64,000 bases of DNA from Morganella morganii (GCF_003996855.1 NZ_NRQY01000001.1:2760245-2824244); one strand, 5' to 3'. Positions 7,340 through 16,547 are shown, counted from the stretch's first letter. The notes: generated by a model from the sequence alone, not told the origin. Numbers and translations: made by a program.

Positions 7340-9058
7340 ATGATAACTGACTCTCAGCGCGATCCGCGGTCGGAAGCGAAAAGCCTGTACTGGCAGGCGT
7401 ACAGTATTTCACAGATAGCGTCACACCTCGGTGTGAGCGCCAACACGCTCTATTCGTGGCGCAGACGGGATAAATGGGATGAAACTCACCCTGTTCAGCG
7501 CGTCAGTGATGAGATTCATGTCCACATTCTGCGGATCCTCAATAAAAAAGACCTGACCGCGCACGATTTTAAAGTGATGGATTTTCTCGGCCGTCAGATG
7601 GCGCGGCTGAACAAAGAAAGCGACAAGCAGGAGAAAGAGAAGAAGCCGAAGACGCCGAAGAACCACTTTACCGAAGAGCAGATCGAACAACTCCGGCAGC
7701 TGGCTCTGGAACCGCTGTTTGAACATCAGAAGAAGTGGTTTAAGCAGAAAAACCGCCGTAACCGCATGATTTTAAAATCACGGCAAATCGGCGCGACCTG
7801 GTATTTTGCCCGTGAGGCACTGCTGCACGCACTGGAAACCGGCAATAACCAAATATTCCTGTCAGCCAGCCGGGCACAGGCGCATCAGTTCAAAGGTTTC
7901 ATTATCGCCCTGGCGCGGCTCGTCGACGTGGAACTGAAAGGCGGGGATAAAATTATTTTGTCCACCGGTACAACATTCTTCTTCCTCGGTACCGCAGCTG
8001 CAACAGCACAGTCCTACACCGGGGATCTCTATTTTGATGAATTCTTCTGGGTGGCAAATTTTGCAAAATTGCGGCCAGTGGCGGCAGGTATGGCTTCACA
8101 GGTCGGATTACGCCGGACTTATTTTTCTACCCCATCATCTGAAGAGCATGAAGCTTATCCGTTCTGGACGGGTGCCGAGTTCAACGAATCCCGACCAGAG
8201 TCGAAAAAGGTCAATATTGATACGTCACATAAAGCCCTGAAAAACGGTCGTGAGTGCGGTGATGCTATCTGGCGTCAGGTTGTCACTATCCATGATGCGA
8301 TTAACAGCGGGTTTGACCTGATATCACTGGCGGAAATCGAAAGCGAAAACACGCCGGACAACTTTGAAAACCGCTATAACTGCCGGTTCGTGAAAGCCGG
8401 TGAGCGGGCATTCGACTATAACGCCCTTATTTCCCGTGGTGTTGACGGTTATAACCGTGATGTCTGGCCTGACTGGAAGCCTTACGCAGACAGGCCGCTC
8501 GGTAATAAGCCGGTGCGCATCGGTGCCGACCCGACCGGCACCGGCGGCAATGGTGACGGCCTCGGCCTCGCTGTGCTCGCCCCGCCTGCCGTTCCCGGCG
8601 GGAAATGGCGGGTCGTCGAGGCTCTGCGCTTCCGTGGCATGGCTTTTGAAAAACAGGCCGAAGAAATCAAAAAACTAACACTGCGCTACAACGTGCAGGG
8701 GATCAACATTGATATTACCGGCGGTACCGGCGAGGCTGTGTATGAGCTGGTGAAAAAATTCTACCCGGCAGTACAGGGCATCCGTTATACCCCGCAGGTT
8801 AAACGGATGATGGTGCTTAAAGCACAGATGCTTATCCGTAACGGGCGCATTGAATATGATGCCGGGGCATCACAGATACCGTCTTCCTTTATGACCATTA
8901 AAAAAGTTATCACGCAGGGCGGCATTGTCACCTATGCGTCAGACCGTACGCGCGGTGTTGATCACGGGGATATTGCCTGGTCTGTTATGAACGTTTTATA
9001 CGCTGAACCTATCGGCAGCGAATCCGCAGACAGCGGTTCCTGTGTATCGGAGTTTTAA
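7340..9058 (+). CDS. Terminase large subunit (P2 gpP)
   Basis: A 572-residue P2 gpP homologue, the ATPase and nuclease that cuts DNA at cos and drives it into the head. The N-terminus carries a helix-turn-helix (SISQIASHLGVSANTLYSWRRRDKWDE). The ATPase region follows (KSRQIGATWYFAREALLHA as an unusual Walker A, YFDEFFWV as Walker B). The C-terminal nuclease domain includes RIGADPTGTG and GVDHGDIAWSVMNV. Complete by length. It diverges from O and is followed two bases later by Q. Confidence 0.95.
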   Translation: MITDSQRDPRSEAKSLYWQAYSISQIASHLGVSANTLYSWRRRDKWDETHPVQRVSDEIHVHILRILNKKDLTAHDFKVMDFLGRQMARLNKESDKQEKEKKPKTPKNHFTEEQIEQLRQLALEPLFEHQKKWFKQKNRRNRMILKSRQIGATWYFAREALLHALETGNNQIFLSASRAQAHQFKGFIIALARLVDVELKGGDKIILSTGTTFFFLGTAAATAQSYTGDLYFDEFFWVANFAKLRPVAAGMASQVGLRRTYFSTPSSEEHEAYPFWTGAEFNESRPESKKVNIDTSHKALKNGRECGDAIWRQVVTIHDAINSGFDLISLAEIESENTPDNFENRYNCRFVKAGERAFDYNALISRGVDGYNRDVWPDWKPYADRPLGNKPVRIGADPTGTGGNGDGLGLAVLAPPAVPGGKWRVVEALRFRGMAFEKQAEEIKKLTLRYNVQGINIDITGGTGEAVYELVKKFYPAVQGIRYTPQVKRMMVLKAQMLIRNGRIEYDAGASQIPSSFMTIKKVITQGGIVTYASDRTRGVDHGDIAWSVMNVLYAEPIGSESADSGSCVSEF

Positions 9059-9060
9059 CC

Positions 9061-10095
9061 ATGAAAAAAAAGAAAACACTGCCCGTCACCGCTAAAGCAG
9101 AACTACCCGCTGACAAGCAGTGTGCTGCATTCACCTTTGATAATCCTGTGCAGGTCACCGGTGCTTATGACCTGCTCGACTGCATGGAGTGCGCGAAAAC
9201 CGATAAGTGGTATGAAACGCCGTTAGACTTCTACAGCATAGCCCGTGCATTCCGTTCAGCGGTACATCATGAATCACCGCTGCTGTTTAAGCGCAACGTT
9301 ATCATGAGCTGTTTTATCCCGCATAAATCCCTGTCCTATCAGGAAATGAACGCCTATGTTCTTGATTATCTTGTATTCGGAAACGGGTATTTTGAGCGCC
9401 GCCGCAATATGCTCGGCGGGCTGCTGCAACTGAAACGATCACCGGCCAAATACACCCGGCGCGGGATTGACCTGGACACCTATTATTTCGTTCAGACATG
9501 GCGGGATGCACATGAATTTAAGCGCGGCGATGTTTTCCACCTGATCAATCCGGATATTAACCAGGAGATTTACGGGCTGCCGGAATATCTGGCCGGGCTG
9601 ATATCCGCCAAGCTCAATAAATCGGCTACCACATTCCGGGTCAACTACTATGAGAACGGCTCGCACGCCGGGGTGATTGTTTATCTCAATGATGCACTGG
9701 CCGACCCGAACGGCGTTGAGGATCTGAAAGGCGCATTGCAGAAATCACGCCGTGACGGGGCTTTCAAGAACCTGTTTGTTTATTCGGCCAACGGAAAAAA
9801 GGACGGTATTCAGATCCTGCCGTTCAGCCAGATAGCGGCCAAAGATGAATTTATGAACGTGAAGGATGCCACCCGTGATGATTTGCTTGCTATGCACCGT
9901 GTGCCGCCGCAGCTGATGGGTATCGTGCCGACCGGCGCGGGCAGCTTCGGGGATGTGGAAAAGGCCGCGAAAGTTTTTTCTATCAATGAGCTGATGCCAA
10001 TCATGCAGAGCCTGAAATCCGTAAATGATTGGGTCGGTGAGGAGGTGGTGCGCTTCAATGAGTACGCCCTGCTTGAAGCCCTCGGCGCAAAATAA
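9061..10095 (+). CDS. Portal protein (P2 gpQ)
   Basis: A 344-residue P2 gpQ homologue, the dodecameric ring through which DNA enters the head. Typical segments are DYLVFGNGYFERRRN, FHLINPDINQEIYGLPEYL and the C-terminal PPQLMGIVPTGAGSFGDVEKAA. Length is normal for the family. It forms an operon with P. The frame is intact although the capsid that would hold the portal is missing from this prophage. Confidence 0.96.
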   Translation: MKKKKTLPVTAKAELPADKQCAAFTFDNPVQVTGAYDLLDCMECAKTDKWYETPLDFYSIARAFRSAVHHESPLLFKRNVIMSCFIPHKSLSYQEMNAYVLDYLVFGNGYFERRRNMLGGLLQLKRSPAKYTRRGIDLDTYYFVQTWRDAHEFKRGDVFHLINPDINQEIYGLPEYLAGLISAKLNKSATTFRVNYYENGSHAGVIVYLNDALADPNGVEDLKGALQKSRRDGAFKNLFVYSANGKKDGIQILPFSQIAAKDEFMNVKDATRDDLLAMHRVPPQLMGIVPTGAGSFGDVEKAAKVFSINELMPIMQSLKSVNDWVGEEVVRFNEYALLEALGAK

Positions 10096-10202
10096 ATAAT
10101 TACCCCGCATCAGGCGCAGCGTAACCCATCACACGCTGTGCTTACCATCATTGACACCCTGCCATCTGTTTTTACCTGTCACGCTCATACACCCTGTAAA
10201 AC

Positions 10203-10225
10203 AGGCGCAGAAATGCGCCTTTTTT
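10203..10225 (+). terminator. Intrinsic terminator after P-Q
   Basis: Stem AGGCGCA/TGCGCCT with a GAAA loop, followed by a run of Ts, about 110 bases after the gpQ stop. It ends the rightward P-Q transcript before cos. Confidence 0.85.
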
Positions 10226-10276
10226 ATGTGCCGGACACACGGAGAAAGATCGTCACCCTATCCCCCTCAGCGCGCG

Positions 10277-10295
10277 ATTGCTCCCCCGCCTCGCC
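10277..10295. other. P2-type cos site (19-base cohesive end)
   Basis: On the minus strand the site reads GGCGAGGCGGGG followed by GAGCAAT. The first 12 bases equal the P2 cohesive end as I remember it (GGCGAGGCGGGGAAAGCAC), and after an eight-base difference the flanking GCGCGCTGA also agrees with P2. The position directly downstream of gpQ is where P2 has cos. The 404-base stretch between Q and the methylase holds this site and two terminators, and I see no gene in it. Confidence 0.82.
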
Positions 10296-10431
10296 CGCAC
10301 ACAAAAGATGTGCTTTTTTGTGCAGGTTTTGCCACCGGTGCAACGCGCAGCCCGTCAGGGCTTGCGCGGTATTTTACGTGAACCGGTAATTGTGCAGGAG
10401 TGTGCGGATTTGTGCGGTGATTTTTGGCAAG

Positions 10432-10453
10432 AAAAAACCGCCGTTTCCGGCGG
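10432..10453 (-). terminator. Intrinsic terminator after the cytosine methylase gene
   Basis: Stem CCGCCG/CGGCGG with a TTTC loop; read leftward it is followed by six Ts (10432-10437). It lies about 50 bases past the stop of the methylase gene. Confidence 0.8.
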
Positions 10454-10499
10454 CCTAAACATAGCTTACTTGGTTTTACTCTGATGAGTAATTCTAAAA

Positions 10500-11426
10500 T
10501 CAGGATAGCTTCATGGCTTTACGCATTTCTTTTGCAATCGCTTCAATAACCGGAACACAAACACTGTTACCAAACTGTTTATAAGCTTGAACATTAGATA
10601 CAGGGATTATATATGTATCTGGGTAACCTTGTAGTCGAGCGGCTTCTCTGGGAGTGAGTTTTCTCGGGTTTTTACCGAGCTGGTCAATTAAAATTTCACT
10701 ACCATCTTTATAATAGCGCGCAGAAATCGTATTCGTATAAGGGGAATCAGCATTAAAAAGGCCAAACCCAAAACCTTTACCGTCCAATTTATTTTGGATT
10801 TTACGGCGTTGGTGACCATCCCATAATCGATCCGAAATTGTATACGAATCATCAGGTTCTGACTCTAAAATAGAACCTACCCGAGTATCAGTACCAGTTG
10901 GAGCAGGAAAACTAAACTTCACATCATGATCCAAGAAACCAACAATAAATATACGCTCTCTATTTTGTGGGATACCGAAATCTCTGGCTTTTAGTACATC
11001 GTAATAAACAACATAGCCCGCATCTTTCAAATGATCCAGAATAACCTGAAGGGTTCGTCCTTTATCATGACCTTTTAACTGCTTTACGTTCTCCAGCAAA
11101 AAAGCCTTGGGTTTTTTCTCAAGGAGAATGCGTTCAATGTCGAAGAAAAGAGTTCCCCTTGTGTCTGAAAAACCTTTTTTAAGTCCGGCCTGTGAAAATG
11201 GCTGACACGGAAAACCTGCTAACAAAATATCGTGATCTGGAACATCCTGCTCTGAAATCTCAGTTATATTACCATAGATATTATCATCGCCGAAATTCGC
11301 GCTATACGTCTGAACTGCAAATTTATCTATTTCTGAGGTAAATACACAATCAACCCCTCCGAAAGCTCTGTCGAACCCTAGACGGATACCACCAATACCG
11401 GCAAAAAGATCTATGACTTTTAACAT
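10500..11426 (-). CDS. DNA cytosine-5 methyltransferase of a type II R-M system
   Basis: A 308-residue C5 methyltransferase. Motif I is DLFAGIGGIRLGF, the catalytic loop GFPCQPFSQ contains the Cys that attacks cytosine, motif VI is ENV and motif VIII QNRER; the C-terminal end has QFGNSVCVPV (motif X). It lies seven bases after the nuclease gene and reads in the same direction, so both share a transcript. The nuclease family suggests a site of the CCNGG or CCWGG kind, but recognition cannot be read from sequence. With the nuclease broken, it would act as a solitary methylase. The gene is AT-richer than the phage genes, a sign of separate origin. Confidence 0.93.
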   Translation of the reverse strand: MLKVIDLFAGIGGIRLGFDRAFGGVDCVFTSEIDKFAVQTYSANFGDDNIYGNITEISEQDVPDHDILLAGFPCQPFSQAGLKKGFSDTRGTLFFDIERILLEKKPKAFLLENVKQLKGHDKGRTLQVILDHLKDAGYVVYYDVLKARDFGIPQNRERIFIVGFLDHDVKFSFPAPTGTDTRVGSILESEPDDSYTISDRLWDGHQRRKIQNKLDGKGFGFGLFNADSPYTNTISARYYKDGSEILIDQLGKNPRKLTPREAARLQGYPDTYIIPVSNVQAYKQFGNSVCVPVIEAIAKEMRKAMKLS

Positions 11427-11433
11427 AATGCTA

Positions 11434-12327
11434 CTATTTCCAAAAATTTAATGTTGTAGGTAACTCATCTAAAAAATACGTTTCAAAATCAATAATACTT
11501 CGCTTGTTTTTCATTGTTTCTGAATTTTTTATGTGATCTCTTACAACTAATACAATGTTATGACGAGCCATTTGCTCTGCTTTGGATTCGGCAATACTCT
11601 CATCAACAGTCAGTAAATGTATATTAGGAAGGTTAGACCTAGCAACTTCCTCGACAACTTCCTGCCAACGCTCTCGCAACGTTGTTTTCATTGTACCCAC
11701 AATCGTTTTGTCCCTGCGCTGGTTAAATGCACTAATGCTTGGCAAAATAGAATCAACTACTTTTCCCAACCCTAAATCAGTGAATGCTTTTTTACCAATA
11801 GAGGCTTGTGATTCAAAAGGGTATTTATAGTAATCATATAAAAAATATATAATTCCTTCGAATGTCTTACCTGCTCTTGAACGTCTGGATTGAGTATTAC
11901 TCAAGCACAGCTGATAGATATACGGACTGATATATCCTGAATAGCTACCAAATAGCTCAGTGATTGTATGCGTCAATGACTCAATATCACTCAGATCCGA
12001 TAATGATAACTGAATACAAAGCTCTTCCAGCTTTGCTTTCGGAGCTGAAAATTTCTCGCCTATTTCCTTTAAAATTACTGCGTTAAAAACAGATTCTTAT
12101 TTCAGAAATTCATCGTAGGCTAACTCACGTAACTGAATAATTGCTTGAGTAACCTTCTGTTTTTCCAGCAAGCCAACTATCAACTCTTGGTTAGATGCTG
12201 TCGCTTTTTGTGCCGCAACTTTAGGGGCGGATATGAGTTTTTTTCTGGTTGTTTTGATAAAGTCAGCAAATTTCTTTTCTTCATCATCATGTAGCCGGAT
12301 TAAATTCTGAATACCACTATTCATCAA
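11434..12327 (-). pseudogene. EcoRII/Ecl18kI-like restriction endonuclease with in-frame stop
   Basis: Two open stretches in the same frame, 12327-12100 and 12096-11434, are separated only by one TAA at 12097-12099. Together they give about 297 residues, close to Ecl18kI and SsoII (about 305 as I recall). The C-terminal part has the family segment SRRSRAGKTFEG, and a D-x21-K-x12-E pattern (Asp192, Lys214, Glu227 of the joined frame, in VVDS, MKTTL and VVEEV), which fits the CCGG-family nuclease site. HLLTVDESIAES also recalls EcoRII. No ATG or GTG lies just after the stop; the nearest candidate is a TTG at 11976, which would lose the first 117 codons. Hence probably inactive unless read through. 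Confidence 0.82.
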
Positions 12328-12454
12328 TACACGCCTTTAAACATCATGCCAGTATAAGATAACGCATATTAGCCCACATTTGGTTTGTTTAAAACTGTGT
12401 GTGCCGAGCTACTACCTTAAGCCTCTTGGCGGGCATATACGGTAGACAATAACT

Positions 12455-14761
12455 TTAAGTATTATTCATCCTCATTTTCTCAACCCGCGCCAATATTGAC
12501 GCCGTTTTCTGCTCTCGTTTAACGGCCAGTTGCCGTTCTTTCACTGCTTTTGCCTCGTCGCCCAACTCCAGCCGTATCCGGCCATCACGGAACAACAGTT
12601 TTTGATCACCGTAATCAACGGTCATGCCCCGGATAAACATCATCATCAGCCCGTCCGCTGACATTTCATGTCCCATTGCGGCGGTGAATTTCTGTATTTC
12701 CGGGATAAATGCGATTTCTTTGTCGCTTAAAGTGATGCGGGAATTAACCCGGCTGGCGATTTGTGCCGGTTTTACTGCCTGTGCCGCTTTCTCAGCGGCC
12801 TTATCACTCAGGCATGAACCCCACGGTTTTATTTGGTAAACCCCTGTCACGCCGTAGTTTGGCGCTAAATCTGGCGATTTATCACCATCGGTCGAGATCA
12901 CCGATCCACAGTTATTGACAGGACTCCGAGGGTCGGCGATGCCGCCCTTTAAAAGATTAAAATCAAAACCAACGGCAACCGGTGCCGAGTTTTGATTGTC
13001 GCGTTTTTTAACAATCTGGTATTTACGTTCGCGGGTTTTGACAACATCACCGCCAAAAACAGGTGAGTAGATCCCGAATACTTCCGGGACTTCTTCGTCG
13101 TACTGGTTCAGCCGATCAGCGGCGCGTCTCGCGACTCTGACCGTTTGCAGGTCACTAGGGGTACACGGGCCACCCTGAGAAAGGATGTATTCATCAAAAA
13201 AACCTTTATCGGCGGCAAACCTGACCTTTTCCGCCACATCACCGATCTGCTCTGCAATAGAAACACCGCGCAACTTGCGGCACTCGCGGTAAGCCCCTTT
13301 TGACGGCAGGTTATAAAACTGAAACTGCGGAATACGCCACGTTGCCGCCCATGCGGTCACGGCTGCGGCGGTATCACTCAGTGGTTTTCCAGTGTCATTA
13401 TCGATTTCACCGTCCAGCGCATAGCCATCAATGTTTTTAGAAATGTATTTCGCGATATAACTGACAGCGCCGCCACGGTTCATGTGTTCACATTTAAACC
13501 GGTGTTTTTGGGCACCCTGTTCTTTACCATCAACGGCAAGGGCTTTTTTGCGCATAATGTCGATAACCTGCGCACGGCTGGCTTTGTCAGTGAACAACAA
13601 TAAATGCCTGTGCGGAGTACCATCATGATGCGGCTCAACAACGCGAACACCGTAGACTTTCAACCCGTAGTCTTTGAAAGCAGTCCGTATTTTCGACCAG
13701 ACACGAACAAGATATGCCTGTCCGTTCTTTGGCGTGTAAGCCTCTTTCGACCAGTTATGATTAATAATGGCCTTTTTCTCGTCTTTCTTACCGGTAACCT
13801 TCGTCGGATGGTACTTTGACGGTGTCGTGATGGTAACAAACATGCCGATATCACCGCGTTGCATAGCCACTTTTTCAATACCGGCGATCTGCGCCATAAG
13901 TTCCATACGGCGGATTTCAGGGTTGGAAATACTCCCCATTATTTTTTCAAACAGATCAAACCGCTCACCCGTCTCGGTGTCTTCAATATCCATCTGTTTC
14001 AGATATTCTTCGTTCGCTTTACGCTGGGCGCGGACTTCATTAATTGCCTGACGGCTGGCATACGGGCGTTTATTCATATTGACGGCCATAACGGCAATCA
14101 GCAGCGACTCACGCCAGCGGGCACGGTGCGCCCGTAAACGGCGATACCAGAAATCATCATTGACCAGGCGGGCAAGAGCAGAATGGATATTTTTTTCTGT
14201 GATTGAGCCTTTCAGATACCGGCTGTAGTGAAGCGGGGTGATATGCAGTTCTTTGGCATCAACTGCCATGTGCCCGTAAATTTCATACAGGTACTTAAAT
14301 TTAAATATGGCACCATCACCAATCTCACTGACCTTATCGATCAACTGCTGGCAACGCTCAAAAAATACTTTCGCCAGTTGCTTTGCCAGTAATTTAACAG
14401 CCTTGTCGGATAACTCCGGCAGGGCATTAAACTGATCCATATGACGCACTGAAAAGCGGTCATTAACGGCATTAACTCGCGGAAGTATTTCCCGGTAAAA
14501 CTTGAAATACAGATATTTGTGGGCTGCTAATAGACCTTCTTCTTCATGGATCTTTTCATAGCGCTTACGGAACGGGAAACGCAGCATACGCGGCAAACGT
14601 TCTATCTCGTCCTGCAACTCCTGATTTTGTTTCAGCTGTGCAGCGGTCAGAGGCAGCTCAAAACCCAGCACCGCCTCATGTCGCTTTTTGTTCCACTCAT
14701 GCACAAAAACCGCCGGTTCCGGCGGCGGCTGCACACTGAAATCAATGACTTTCCCGGTCAT
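12455..14761 (-). CDS. Replication initiation endonuclease A (P2 gpA)
   Basis: A 768-residue homologue of P2 gpA, a rolling-circle initiator that nicks the origin and becomes joined to the 5' end through Tyr. The core has the metal-binding EPHHDGTPHRHLLLF segment and the tyrosine motif YIAKYISKN. Length fits P2 gpA (about 760). Its ATG overlaps the stop of the small gene upstream. The origin candidate lies within its own coding sequence. Confidence 0.95.
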   Translation of the reverse strand: MTGKVIDFSVQPPPEPAVFVHEWNKKRHEAVLGFELPLTAAQLKQNQELQDEIERLPRMLRFPFRKRYEKIHEEEGLLAAHKYLYFKFYREILPRVNAVNDRFSVRHMDQFNALPELSDKAVKLLAKQLAKVFFERCQQLIDKVSEIGDGAIFKFKYLYEIYGHMAVDAKELHITPLHYSRYLKGSITEKNIHSALARLVNDDFWYRRLRAHRARWRESLLIAVMAVNMNKRPYASRQAINEVRAQRKANEEYLKQMDIEDTETGERFDLFEKIMGSISNPEIRRMELMAQIAGIEKVAMQRGDIGMFVTITTPSKYHPTKVTGKKDEKKAIINHNWSKEAYTPKNGQAYLVRVWSKIRTAFKDYGLKVYGVRVVEPHHDGTPHRHLLLFTDKASRAQVIDIMRKKALAVDGKEQGAQKHRFKCEHMNRGGAVSYIAKYISKNIDGYALDGEIDNDTGKPLSDTAAAVTAWAATWRIPQFQFYNLPSKGAYRECRKLRGVSIAEQIGDVAEKVRFAADKGFFDEYILSQGGPCTPSDLQTVRVARRAADRLNQYDEEVPEVFGIYSPVFGGDVVKTRERKYQIVKKRDNQNSAPVAVGFDFNLLKGGIADPRSPVNNCGSVISTDGDKSPDLAPNYGVTGVYQIKPWGSCLSDKAAEKAAQAVKPAQIASRVNSRITLSDKEIAFIPEIQKFTAAMGHEMSADGLMMMFIRGMTVDYGDQKLLFRDGRIRLELGDEAKAVKERQLAVKREQKTASILARVEKMRMNNT
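12915..12930 (-). other. Candidate P2-type replication origin (nick site) inside gene A
   Basis: The minus strand reads CTCGGAGTCCTGTCAA, which agrees with the P2 origin sequence as I remember it, also located inside gene A. It codes for part of DPRSPVNNCGS, so coding need alone could keep it. The identification rests on memory of the P2 site. Confidence 0.45.
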
Positions 14762-15081
14762 GGCTGGTCACCAACAGGCATTTCCCGGAGTACAGACAGC
14801 GCCGTCTGACAGCGTTTCACTATCATCTCGCTGAAACGCAGATATTCATCCAGTGTTTTTACCTGTTTATCTTTTGGTCTGATAACCTGCATGGCGACAA
14901 GGTCAGCAACCATAACGACAGGGTTGTCATACCGGGAAACCAATGACCAGCTATTGTTTTCAAGATCAGCCTCAATCAGCGCATATGCCGGAAGTGATGC
15001 GTGCTCTTCCGGCAGTCGGCGGACGATAGCGTAGCGGGTATCGGTAATATAAATGCCGTTGCGCGGGTCGATGATGCTCAT
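14758..15081 (-). CDS. Phage protein of unknown function upstream of A
   Basis: A 107-residue protein beginning MSIIDPRNGIYITDTRYAIVRR. No family recognised. The ATG at 15081 overlaps the Dam stop (TAATG) and the stop overlaps the gpA start (ATGA), so it belongs to the early operon. A position between early genes and A is held by small accessory genes in P2 relatives. Confidence 0.75.
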   Translation of the reverse strand: MSIIDPRNGIYITDTRYAIVRRLPEEHASLPAYALIEADLENNSWSLVSRYDNPVVMVADLVAMQVIRPKDKQVKTLDEYLRFSEMIVKRCQTALSVLREMPVGDQP

Positions 15082-15893
15082 TAGCAACCCCCGAGCACAG
15101 CAATAATTTCAGAGGCTTTTTCTCTGTTTCCGTTCGCCGATATTTTTCGCGGTGCTTCTATTTCGTGGATCGTGAAGCCTAAATCCGCGTAAAGCTCTTT
15201 TGCGGCCAGCGAGTTTGACACCGTGACCGGATTACCTTTGGCGGCATGCAGGGCTTGCAGTGATTCAGCAAGAGCGACCTGATCGGCATCATTGAAACCT
15301 GCGGTGTGGTAACGAGTAAAACCGGTTCCCATATAAGGGGGATCACAGTAAATACCGTCACCGGTACAGGTCTGTAACAGCGTGTCCGCCCAGCTCTGGC
15401 AAATAATAGATGCTTTAACTGTTTTAGCAGAAAATGCCCGGATCTCTTTTTCCGGGAAATAAGTTTTTTTGTAATCACCAAATGGAACATTAAAACCAGT
15501 TTTCTTACTATAGCGGCATAGTCCGTTATAACCGTGCCGATTTAAATATAAAAACCATACAGCCAATGTAAGCGGATTAGAAAATCGAAATTTACTCTCT
15601 TCATTAAATAACCCCCTTATCTTATAGTATTCCGCTTCCTCATTTGACACCCAAAAGATTGGCTCCGCATTACCAATAAATACATCAGTGTCGCAATACT
15701 TAATAATTTGGTATAAATTAATTAAATCGTTATTCACATCTGCAATTAAATACTGCTCATAGTCAGTATTCATCATCACAGCACAAGAACCGGCAAACGG
15801 CTCAACAAGGCGTTTTGTTTTTGGCAGGTGCGTGCGCAGCTGTTCCATAATGCCGACTTTTGAACCCGCCCATTTAAGGATGGTTTTATTCAT
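15081..15893 (-). CDS. Phage DNA adenine-N6 methyltransferase (Dam family)
   Basis: A 270-residue Dam-type enzyme. Motifs are KWAGSK near the start, VEPFAGS (AdoMet binding) and the catalytic DPPY in GIYCDPPYMGTGF. It probably methylates GATC or a related site, and could protect phage DNA or influence early gene control. The ATG at 15893 is preferred over a TTG two codons earlier. It overlaps small genes on both sides. The region between residues 45 and 105 is AT-rich with many rare codons, which hints at a mosaic origin. Confidence 0.93.
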   Translation of the reverse strand: MNKTILKWAGSKVGIMEQLRTHLPKTKRLVEPFAGSCAVMMNTDYEQYLIADVNNDLINLYQIIKYCDTDVFIGNAEPIFWVSNEEAEYYKIRGLFNEESKFRFSNPLTLAVWFLYLNRHGYNGLCRYSKKTGFNVPFGDYKKTYFPEKEIRAFSAKTVKASIICQSWADTLLQTCTGDGIYCDPPYMGTGFTRYHTAGFNDADQVALAESLQALHAAKGNPVTVSNSLAAKELYADLGFTIHEIEAPRKISANGNREKASEIIAVLGGC

Positions 15894-16041
15894 TGCCAAC
15901 TTTCCTTCTTACAACTTTTGTCTTCCCGCAACACAAGCAGCCTAATTTACGTTCGGCGAAAGTGACTCCGGCAACCATATCCCAATAAATCACGTTTAAA
16001 TCAGTCCATTTATGCAGACCTATAAAGCAGCGAATATTCAT
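15886..16041 (-). CDS. Small Cys-rich phage protein (DUF1660-like)
   Basis: A 51-residue protein starting MNIRCFIGLHKWTDL and ending in a CLCCGKTK segment. Cys5, His10 and the Cys cluster at residues 35-38 could bind zinc. Many phages carry short proteins of this GLHKW...C-x-x-C layout (DUF1660 type). It overlaps the start of the Dam gene by 8 bases, which supports translation. Function unknown. Confidence 0.6.
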   Translation of the reverse strand: MNIRCFIGLHKWTDLNVIYWDMVAGVTFAERKLGCLCCGKTKVVRRKVGNE

Positions 16042-16042
16042 C

Positions 16043-16264
16043 TCACACACTCCGGTAATGTTTGTTTTTCAATTCATTAATTACCTGGCAATCAATACAC
16101 ATGGTGCAACCGATCACAGCGCGGCGGCGTGATTCAGGAATTGGCTTACCGCACCCCTCACATTCAAATGCCGACACACCCGCAGCAGTAATACGGGCGG
16201 CGGCTATCTGGCTTTCAAGCACAAGCGCGGCGTGGTCATTGGCGCGGTCGATTTCGTCAGACAT
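16043..16264 (-). CDS. TraR/DksA family zinc finger protein
   Basis: A 73-residue protein with the DksA/TraR-type zinc finger CEGCGKPIPESRRRAVIGCTMCIDC (four Cys) near the C-terminus. TraR-like proteins bind the RNA polymerase secondary channel; short phage versions (P2 Orf82 type) sit in early operons like this one. It overlaps the gene upstream by 8 bases. Confidence 0.9.
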   Translation of the reverse strand: MSDEIDRANDHAALVLESQIAAARITAAGVSAFECEGCGKPIPESRRRAVIGCTMCIDCQVINELKNKHYRSV

Positions 16265-16478
16265 GGTTCAGCTCTCCCGCTTCATTCTCTATGCGGTCTG
16301 CTTCTTCATTGAGCAGGTGGCAAATTTCTGTCCGCGTCATATTCAGGCTTTCTGCTTTACATGACATGATGCGCAAAAGACCGGAAAACCCGCACATCAG
16401 GGTTTTGCGCTCGTCTTCACGGTTGGCTTTGATGTTTTCAGCTACAGGGGTGAATATTGGATCCGGAAATGATTTCAT
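16257..16478 (-). CDS. Small phage protein, DUF2732-like
   Basis: A 73-residue protein beginning MKSFPDPIFTPVAENIKANRE, which resembles DUF2732 proteins of P2 relatives that lie next to the TraR-type gene. No function known. It overlaps the zinc finger gene, so both are probably translated together. Confidence 0.7.
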   Translation of the reverse strand: MKSFPDPIFTPVAENIKANREDERKTLMCGFSGLLRIMSCKAESLNMTRTEICHLLNEEADRIENEAGELNHV

Positions 16479-16547
16479 TTTAAGACCTCATTATTTAGGT
16501 AATAAAAAGCCCTGACCGACTAAGGTCATTTTCTTTTTAGTCAATAT

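Noticed and set aside
10138-10484. Short plus-strand frames between gpQ and the methylase gene
   Set aside because: They run through a terminator and the cos site and have no similarity; the region is better explained as cos and terminators.
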